Below are positions 57,440 through 64,000 of a DNA stretch of 64,000 nt, one piece after another. Below the pieces are notes generated by a model. That model saw nothing but the letters and a program-made list of their open reading frames with translations. It had not been told where the DNA came from and searched no databases. The translations under genes were made by a program, and so were the position numbers. Each line of letters starts with the position of its first letter. Within the stretch, counting starts at the first letter, position 1. The DNA comes from Rhodotorula mucilaginosa (Eukaryota; Basidiomycota; Microbotryomycetes; Sporidiobolales; Sporidiobolaceae): assembly GCA_034406715.1 (NCBI GenBank), contig CP137865.1, forward strand, positions 620,001 to 684,000. Direction: 5' to 3'.

Positions 57440-59964
57440 TCAAAGCTGTGGGCGCCTCCTCCGCGCGACCACCGGAACCCCGTCAATCTCCTCTTCCTCC
57501 TCCGCCGCTCCAGGTCCTGCCCTCCCCAAGAGGATGCGGCGCGCGCGCCGAGGTGCCGGGACACTCGTCGCGTTTTCTGCCGTGATCCGCCTCGTCTTCG
57601 AGCCCGAGGTCGAGGCGGCCGGCTTGGTCGACTCTGCCGCGTTTTGACCGGCGACGACACTCGTCGTAGATTTCGCCGGCAGACGAGACCGCGAAGCAGC
57701 GAGCGACGGTACAGTCGAAGGCCCTGATGCTCCTTTCTTGGCCGTGGCGCTCTTCTTCGCGGGACGGCGGACCTCGTTCCCGCCGCGCCCATCTCCCTCG
57801 CTGTCGACCTCGTCGCCGAGTTTGCGCTTCTGCGGCGACACTTTGGCCGAGCCGCTCACGCCTTTGCCTGACTCGGTTCGATCCTCGTCGCTCGCGCCCC
57901 CTTCCACGCTGTCACCAGCTGTGCGGCCGCGTCCCCGCGCCGTGCGCCTCGGCGGCGGAGCGGCCGGACCCGCACCGCGGACACTGCGCCCGAGCACGCC
58001 GCTCCCCGCCTTCTTGCGTCCCGCCAGTCCGAGCGTCGATGGCTCGGGCTCCGCGTCCTCGCTGAGGAGGTCCTTCGAGAGCTGCGCGATCGCGCCGAGC
58101 GCGCGCTGACGTGGCGTGCCGGCGGCAGCGGTCTTCGAGTCCTGGGCGGTCCGCTTCGAGGGTCGTTCGGGAGTCGTCGTCGTCGAGACGCTGGCGACGG
58201 CGGACCGTTTCCGGCGAGAGATTTGCGATTCGGTTGCTTCGTCAGGAGGAGCGACTGCGCTCAAGCGCGAAGACGTACGTGTCCGACTTGCTCGCGGTGT
58301 TGCCGTGCTGTGCCGCGACGACCGGCGGCTCGGCGTGCTGTGCTCGTCGTCAACCGACATCTCGAATGGTCCTTGGTGTGTGGGTGATGTAGCCGCTTCC
58401 GCAACGTTCGTGGCGGTCTCCGGTGTCGGGTTAGGACTCCTGAAGTTGAACGCGCCAGGAGGAGCTGGAGTCGGAGGCGGGCCAGAGACGGCAGAGGTAG
58501 GAGATGACGGCTTCGAAGACGTAGCGACGGAACCTTGCGAGTGGATTGCGACTTGCGCCGTGCGGCGCGGCGTTGCCCGGTGTCGTTTGTTACGAGGCGA
58601 ACTGGAAGAGACTGTTCCAACACGACCGTCTTCGGCACGCGACCCGTGTTTAGCTTCGGCAGGAGAACGGTGGCGAGCAGGTGTCGTGGTGGACGACTCC
58701 AAGCTTGGAGAAACGGCGCCGCGGGGTATTGAGAGGGGAGTAGAGACCTCGGCGAGAGAGGGATAGATCGAGGAGACTGCTTGTTGGCCGACGAGCGCAT
58801 CCTCTCTCGCACGGCGCTGCACTTCGAAAGCTTCTTGCGCAACCTCTTGTGTAGACGGGCGGGGGATCTGAGACCCCTTGATGATCGGGACTGGTCGGAA
58901 CGGGGCGGTCGAGGCGACCGGAGGGGGAGGCACGTGCGGTTCTTGGCTCGTCGGCGCGACGGCGGAGGGCGGTCTCGTTGCGACATAGTGGTCGTTCTGA
59001 GAGGTGGTGAGCTCTGGTTGCCCAGCACGGCGCGGCTTGAACGGGACGGGTTGCGATCGGACCTGCAACGGCTGCGACCGGGCGCGGACCGGCTGAGAAA
59101 AGCGCGCCGAGATCGCGCTCGTGTCGTCTTGCGAACGCTCGATCGAGTCGGCGAGCGATGCGGCAAGTTTCGAGTGATGGGGCTGCCTGAGGCCGCGCAA
59201 GATGGCCGGGACCTGGCGGGGGGAAACGGGATTCAGCTCTCGATGCAGACCTGACCGGCGAGGCCCTGTCTGCCGTCGACTCACGTCCTGCGAGCTGCTC
59301 CGCGCTTTGAGTTTCCGTGCTGCATACTTGGGTAGGAAGATGAGCGCAACGAGGAAGAGGTCGAGGACTTCGTTCGTGACGAAGCCGATCAGGTCGAGAG
59401 GGCGCTCGTAGGGACGGATCAGCGGCACGACGAGCTTGTCATAGATCTGCTGCGAGCCCTGTGAGGCGGTGGGGTCGCGAGTCAGTGCGGGCTCCGAAGG
59501 ACCGTAGAGGCGCAAGTCAGGCTCACCGGTCCCCTCAGAACGAGCAAGAGGATCAGAACGATAAACTTTGCTGTGCCGTAGAACGGCAGGACCCTCCCGA
59601 TCGTACGGTCCGCAAACTTCTCCGCCGTGACAAACACCGTCTGTAACTCCCCGGGGAACTGGTCAGCCTGCGAGTTTGACTCTCGAGAAACGGGTGTGGT
59701 GATGGAACTCGCCAGGACGACCCAGTTGACGACTTCCTCGCGGATCTGCCGCCGCCGAGCACGTTCGCCGTAGTTTAAGCCGCTGCTCTTGCCTCCTGAT
59801 CGGCTTCGAGTGCGCTCCCGTGCGGTCGTCGACGGTGCGAGCGCCTTATGAGCTGCGCGGATGTTGAACAACAGGCTGTCAAGAAGCAGAGTCAGTAACG
59901 ACGCGTTCCGGTGTGTAGAGGGCGCTGGAGCTTACAGCGCAAACTTCAGAAGCCATACCAGCAT
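57440..59964 (-). CDS. TB2/DP1/HVA22 (REEP) membrane protein with a giant disordered tail
   Basis: The protein starts at ATG 59962-59964 (MLVWLLKFALLLFNIRAAHK). A TB2/DP1/HVA22-type hairpin region follows: VNWVVLASSITTPV, AEKFADRTIGRVLPFYGTAK, FIVLILLLVLRGPGSQQIYD, KLVVPLIRPYERPLDLI. In this family (Yop1, REEP) such hairpins curve ER tubules. After a further hydrophobic segment (VTNEVLDLFLVALIFLPKYA) comes a tail of about 620 residues rich in Ser, Pro, Thr and Arg (PRRSGLHRELNPVSPRQVPA; ATPRASRTRTSSRLSAVAPP), with basic nuclear-type patches and no domain I can name. The N-terminal part carries an insertion with Arg-rich residues (SGGKSSGLNYGERARRRQIR) between the first hydrophobic segments. 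Tail length is far above Yop1 (about 180 residues). Confidence 0.75.
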
Positions 59965-60492
59965 GGGCGCCTCGCCACAGGCAGCTATGGTGCGCGGAAA
60001 GCGAGTGGATCCTGAGCCAACCTCTCATCGTGCATGACGCGCCCAGCTCTCTCTCAATTCGGTGGCAATCTCATACAGTCGAAAAGTCGAGCTCTATACT
60101 CCTAGCCATTTCATCTCTAATGGACGCTCTGGTGGCGAATACTAGGGGAGCGAAACCTCGAGCAGCGCGGGATCAAAAAGTTGCCACGACCAAAGTGTCA
60201 ATTTGCAAATCGAGTTGGACGGAGGGTGTTAAGCCGGATGATGCTCAGGACACTGCTGAAGTGACTTGCGATCGTAGTGCAATGTCGAAAGTGGCCTCCG
60301 ATCGCTCTGAGCCGAGCGGGACGGCGAAACATGTCCTACGGCGAGGTGGAGCCTGCCGGACGCGGGCGAGTTCGATGTCGGCGGTGCCCGGGGTTGTCGC
60401 GCGGATGTCTCGAAGACGACGAGACTGGTCGTATGGTGTTCTCGCGCACAGCTCATTCCGCGGACGGAGCTGAGATGTGAACCGAAACGCAG
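59965..60492. other. Intergenic region upstream of the TB2/DP1 gene
   Basis: This 528-bp gap is the promoter side of the TB2/DP1 gene and the 3' flank of the AlkB-like gene. I see no other feature. Confidence 0.45.
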
Positions 60493-61281
60493 TCACCGCA
60501 GGACGTCGCCACCGTCCTTCATCCGTCGCAGAGTCACGCTGAGCCGCAGCCCGCGGCGGACTCGCATTGTCCGACCGTTCTCGTCCTCGACGAGGTCCTC
60601 GTCTCGGTACGGGATTTCGTGTGTCCAGTCCCAGCGCGCTTCGCCGCTCAGAACGTAGACGTCCCCGGGTCGAAGTCGGACCGCGTACGCCGCCGCCGCC
60701 GCCGTTGGTCGAGTACCGGGAGGGTCCGCTTTGACGTTGCGAAACTCCATCACGGTCGAGCTGAGCAGCGAGAGGCCGACGATGCCGTCGGCGTACCGCT
60801 CCGGGAGGTCGACATGAGCCGAGATGCCTTGGCCGGGGTGGTAGCAATTCAAGATGGCCTGCACGGGCATGCGCGCGTGCAGCACGGCGTGCTTGACCGA
60901 GTCCGGCAAGTTTTCGAGCAACCGCGGGAGCAAGTCGACGAACGGCTCGAGGTACGGCGGCAGAGACGGCGTTTCGGGCGACGTGAAGAGCATGACCTGG
61001 TCGGTGGATCCGGGCCAGACGGTGGACGAGAGCGCATCTGCTAGGTCGTCCAACACAGGCTGCGGCACGGCTCGGCGGAGGATGTAGAGCCCGGGGATCG
61101 GAGGACAGCTGCTGGACGAGGCGATGAGAACGTCGTCGTTGAGCGCTGCTTGCGCCGGGGAACGAGTTTGCGGCTGACTAGAGTCGTCTTGCTCGTCGTC
61201 GGATCCGAACAAGCTGTCGGGCATGCTTCCCTCCGAGGCGCAGGAGAGAGAGTCGAGTGAACCTCTTTTGGTGTCGACCAT
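60493..61281 (-). CDS. AlkB-like 2-oxoglutarate/Fe(II) dioxygenase, single exon
   Basis: The ATG at 61279-61281 gives MVDTKRGSLDSLSCASEGSM. The protein has no intron, unusual in this window. The double-stranded beta-helix core carries ILNCYHPGQGISAHVDLPER (first Fe ligands H-x-D in AHVD), YADGIVGLSLLSSTVMEF, GDVYVLSGEARWDWTHEIPY (distal His) and RGLRLSVTLRRM (2-oxoglutarate Arg). The order N-x-Y-x-x-G..H-x-D..H..R-x-x-x-x-x-R is that of AlkB homologs that demethylate nucleic acid or protein. Length 262 residues. Substrate cannot be told. It is head-to-head with CDC14 with only 9 bp between the two ATGs. Confidence 0.86.
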   Translation of the reverse strand: MVDTKRGSLDSLSCASEGSMPDSLFGSDDEQDDSSQPQTRSPAQAALNDDVLIASSSSCPPIPGLYILRRAVPQPVLDDLADALSSTVWPGSTDQVMLFTSPETPSLPPYLEPFVDLLPRLLENLPDSVKHAVLHARMPVQAILNCYHPGQGISAHVDLPERYADGIVGLSLLSSTVMEFRNVKADPPGTRPTAAAAAYAVRLRPGDVYVLSGEARWDWTHEIPYRDEDLVEDENGRTMRVRRGLRLSVTLRRMKDGGDVLR

Positions 61282-61290
61282 GTCGCCTGC

Positions 61291-63129
61291 ATGTCGATCC
61301 AGGCCTCGAAAGCTACGCTGCTCGATGCGATCGACGACTTGCTGTCTGTGCGCTCGTCCCCCGCCCGTCAAACCGCCGCTCTAGCGAGTCTCGAGGCTGT
61401 CGTCGCTCGTCTCGCTGTCGACCCCGCAGCACCACCTCTCGCCGACGCTTTCCTGCGCTGGCAAGACTCGCCGAGCAGGAATGGTGCGCTTTGGATGCTT
61501 CCCGAAGACCAGATCGGTGCTCACTCTTGCTTGGAACAGTCGCTGCAACCCTGCTCGAATGGCTCGGACGCCTGGTTGTCCGGAACGACCTCTCGGCAGA
61601 ATCACTCTGTGAGTCCCACAGTTACTCGATCCTTTGTTCGACGACGCTCATTCGAATGCTGGCTCATCACAGTACGTGAAAACATCGGGTCCGACGTGCT
61701 GCGCTGTCTCCGGCTTCTGCAAGGCGTCCTTCTCCTTCACCGTCCGAGCCAACACTTTTTCGCGCGCAAGGCCACTCACGAGGTGCGCGTATTGTCTTTT
61801 TGAACAGAGACCCGACTCGACACTGACCTCGGAAGGGGGAGCGCAGATTCTCCTTGCGCTACTCGAACTCGCCCGGCCAAACAATCCCAACACCCCTCTG
61901 CTCGGCACGCCCAAACCGCAGCCGTCCCCGGTCTTGTTCCCGCCGACTCCCGCAGCGTCGCCAAGTCTCCCTAGCGAGGCCTACTCGGCGCCTGCACAGG
62001 CAGAGCTCCCCACGCAGCTCGCGTTGGCCGTCCTGGATACCCTCTTGTGCGGACTCGTCGACCATCCGAAAAACATGCGCACCTTTGAGAGCGTCGGCGG
62101 GCTCGGGGCGATCGTGCGCGTCCTGAAGGACAAGAGCGTATCACAAGCTGTTCGGTGCGTCGAGGTTGTTCTCTTGACTTCATGCCTCAAGAGGTCCCCG
62201 CGCTCACATCGGCATTGTACGGCGCCTGCAGGATCAAGGTCATCGAGATGCTCTTCTTTTACCTCATGCCGGAAGCGACTCCTTCCGCGTCGTCCTCCTC
62301 CGATCTCAACCCGCTCGCAGCATCGCACGCAGCGACTCCGACCCTCGACTCGAACGTCTTGGCCCACCCTGAGCAGCTTCCCGACCTCCTCTCCGGCGCA
62401 GCCGACTTTATTCCCCAAACGCCCGTCAAATCGCGCGTTCGTCCACCACCGGCCTCTTCCTCTCGCGAGAGACGAGAGAGTCCCGCTCAGTCGTCGCGCG
62501 AGGGTTCTCCCACCCGCTCCCCTCGACTGTCAAAGCGCGCCGATCCTAGTCCGAGTGACTGGTTGCCGGAGACAACCCCACCGCGTGGCCACCATGCTGG
62601 ACATCACGGCGACACTTTGGAACGTCGCCGAACTCCTTGCACACCGCGAGGACGACGGGCGACAGCCGTCCGACCGGAGAAGTCACAGGACGCTCCTGCG
62701 ACGCAGGCTGAAGTGACTCGATCGCCAATCCGATCGACCTCGGGACATAGGAGAACGCAATCAGCTGTGGCGGACGGGACCCTTCCCAACCTCCGACCGC
62801 CTGCGTCGGGGGAGCGTTCCTCCTCCTCCTCCCTCGACCGCACGAGTGAAGTCGTCCGGACCGATATGCCTCCCCCGCCGCGTCCCTCGTCGGTTCGACA
62901 TGCGTCGTCGACAGTGCGTCGAACCGTATCGCAACCGAGTGCGCCACAGCCGGTCAACCCGCCATCGACGCCGAGAGCAGCACGCGAAGGCGCTGGTGCC
63001 GGCCATCGATTTCAGTCGCGCTCGCCGTACGTGCGCAGCAGAAGCGAGAAGAAGGAGCTACTCCGGCAAGTGATGCCGAACGTTGACGCCTTGGAAGCGC
63101 GGTTCAAAGCGATGGGGCTCGAGTTGTAG
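61291..63129 (+). CDS. CDC14: Cdc14, septation initiation network component (fission-yeast type)
   Basis: This is the SIN-type Cdc14 that partners a Sid1-like kinase, not the phosphatase of the same name. The ATG is at 61291 (MSIQASKATLLDAIDDLLSV). A 56-nt intron (61482-61537, gtgcgc..aacag) restores FLRWQDSPSRNVAATLLEWL, matching the family N-terminal block. Further joints give VLRCLRLLQGVLLLHRPSQH, FFARKATHE-ILLALLELARP and VRIKVIEMLFFYLMPEATPS. Single-residue family landmarks are F-L-x-x-Q-D-S and K-V-I-E-x-L-x-F-Y-L. The last 260 residues are disordered, Ser/Pro/Arg-rich, ending MPNVDALEARFKAMGLEL. About 500 residues. Exon joints are inferred. Confidence 0.85.
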
Positions 63130-63276
63130 CGCGCGTTGGCGTGCAAGTTCGTTTTTTCGGACTTGCAATGCTCTCTCGTCGAAGACGTAAACTGCGAATG
63201 ATTGTTCGCATGGTCATCAAAGAGAGTATTTGGTTACCCAGCCGTAAGCACGAAGAAGTAAAATGTAGGAACAAAG
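63130..63276. other. Convergent spacer at the CDC14 3' end
   Basis: A short gap between the CDC14 stop and the end of the open frame of the partial minus-strand gene. No feature seen. Confidence 0.4.
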
Positions 63277-64000
63277 TCAGAAGGAGAAGAGGGAAGGTTG
63301 CGAAAGGCCAGACGTGTGGGCGCAGGGGGGAGAAGCATAGGGTATCGAAGGCGAAAGGTCAAACCGCGACAAGTCGGGCCCACAGCCGAATGGGATGGTG
63401 TGAATCGCGCATGGCCCAAAAGGAGGCGGCAGAGTTTGTCCCGACGTTGTTGTCCTCGACTTTGGCACGCCGCACTCTGGGTCCGAGCTGGCGCCTGGCG
63501 ATGCACCATGAATCTCGGACGAGGTTCTGGGGAAGAAGGCGTATTGCTGCGCTTCGGGTGGCTCGGTCAGCCTGTGTGAAAGTGGACGGGGCGACTCGAC
63601 GAAAGAATGGCGACCGCCGTCGCATCCGAAATGAGCGGCTGAGAACCCGCCCTGGCGCCGCGAAGAAGGTGGTGGTGTACGTGGCTCCGTGACGTCTGAA
63701 GGGACCGTCGACACTGACGATGCGAGCGAGGGGCGGCGGCGAGACAATTTGGACGGCGCCGGGCTCGGCGTACCCTCCGCAGGGTGGTGGGCAAAGGCGG
63801 CCGATGCGTCAGAAGTGTTCAGCCCTGTGACCATACGGGACAAATACGATCGCCCCTTCGAGGCGTCGATGAAACCGACACCGTAAGCAGTCGAATTGCC
63901 CGGGTCGGCCGGTAGGAAGGCAGTTGCGAATTGAAACGCCGCAGAGATTTGTGCAACTTGGTCGTCCGCGTAAGAGCCGATCAGTGCATCCGCAGTCGTG
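63277..64000 (-). CDS. Partial gene at the right edge, unknown product
   Basis: An open frame enters from the right edge: TTADALIGSYADDQVAQISA, AFQFATAFLPADPGNSTAYG, VGFIDASKGRSYLSRMVTGL, then a Ser/Pro/Arg-rich stretch SRRRPSLASSVSTVPSDVTE to a stop at 63277. The part near 63,750-64,000 looks ordered and coding; the part below about 63,700 is low-complexity and may be intronic or untranslated, so the true 3' end is uncertain. I do not recognise the family. Confidence 0.45.
   Translation of the reverse strand, partial: TTADALIGSYADDQVAQISAAFQFATAFLPADPGNSTAYGVGFIDASKGRSYLSRMVTGLNTSDASAAFAHHPAEGTPSPAPSKLSRRRPSLASSVSTVPSDVTEPRTPPPSSRRQGGFSAAHFGCDGGRHSFVESPRPLSHRLTEPPEAQQYAFFPRTSSEIHGASPGASSDPECGVPKSRTTTSGQTLPPPFGPCAIHTIPFGCGPDLSRFDLSPSIPYASPPCAHTSGLSQPSLFSF

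Noticed and set aside
61372-61803. A frameshift in CDC14 between FLRWQDS and the LLEWL block
   Set aside because: A 56-nt GT..AG intron at 61482-61537 explains the frame change and restores the conserved N-V-A-A string.
61780-61804. 25-nt intron in CDC14
   Set aside because: Too short to be spliced; using the later acceptor agcgcag gives a normal 64-nt intron with a CTGAC branch site and a better protein match.
1-64000. tRNA, rRNA, snRNA or transposable elements
   Set aside because: I looked for B-box (GGTTCGANNCC), U-snRNA cores, long terminal or inverted repeats and polymerase/transposase motifs and found nothing convincing. A covariance-model search would be decisive and was not possible here.

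Overview
The window looks like nuclear DNA of a GC-rich basidiomycete yeast. Nearly every gene is cut by many short introns (about 45-90 nt, GT..AG, CTGAC/CTAAC-like branch sites). Genes are tightly packed on both strands, and the protein set is typically fungal: homoaconitase of the aminoadipate lysine route, Rix1, Swr1, Erj5, SIN-type Cdc14 and a POT peptide transporter. A Pucciniomycotina red yeast (Rhodotorula/Sporobolomyces-like) fits best, but that is inference. I saw no rRNA, no convincing tRNA, no CRISPR array and no intact mobile element. All exon boundaries are my own reading from splice signals, frame continuity and remembered family motifs.

Layout. 1-2,700: two related SigF-type NTF2-like proteins in tandem on the minus strand, the first cut by the window edge. 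3,380-6,103: an orphan gene divergent from ERJ5, an ER J-protein whose HPD motif needs a GC-AG intron. 6,848-10,440: a 13-exon gene coding for a serial zinc-finger protein with an in-frame TAA, followed at once by a decayed copy of two of its exons. 11,162-16,781: a PTR2-type peptide transporter and a Rab11/Ypt31 GTPase. 16,974-23,124: an XAP5/FAM50 protein and Vps41. 23,356-35,435 (all minus strand): a small mitochondrial/LEA-like protein, a STYX-type phosphatase that keeps the catalytic Cys, Coq7, homoaconitase Lys4, a FAR1-like zinc-domain protein, and helicase Dbp8. 35,595-46,216: Rix1, a diamine-acetyltransferase-like GNAT, the splicing factor SPF27/BCAS2, a peroxisomal-type acyl-CoA thioesterase, a tyrosine-type aminotransferase and a multi-span membrane protein. 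46,655-52,494: Swr1. 53,703-64,000: ABCF ATPase Arb1, a MYND-finger protein with an amidotransferase-like domain, a TB2/DP1/HVA22 membrane protein with a giant disordered tail, an AlkB-like oxygenase head-to-head with Cdc14, and a partial gene at the right edge.

The genes are mostly unrelated housekeeping functions and do not form a cluster. Themes recur: ribosome assembly (Dbp8, Rix1, Arb1), splicing (SPF27, XAP5), the endosome/vacuole route (Rab11, Vps41) and ER membrane biology (Erj5, TB2/DP1 protein). The least explained pieces are the zinc-finger array at 6.8-10.4 kb, the orphan at 3.4-4.3 kb, the FAR1-like gene, and a TATA-bearing 1.2-kb gap at 52.5-53.7 kb. The window is also rich in very small exons (5, 8 and 9 nt, plus one holding only the ATG).
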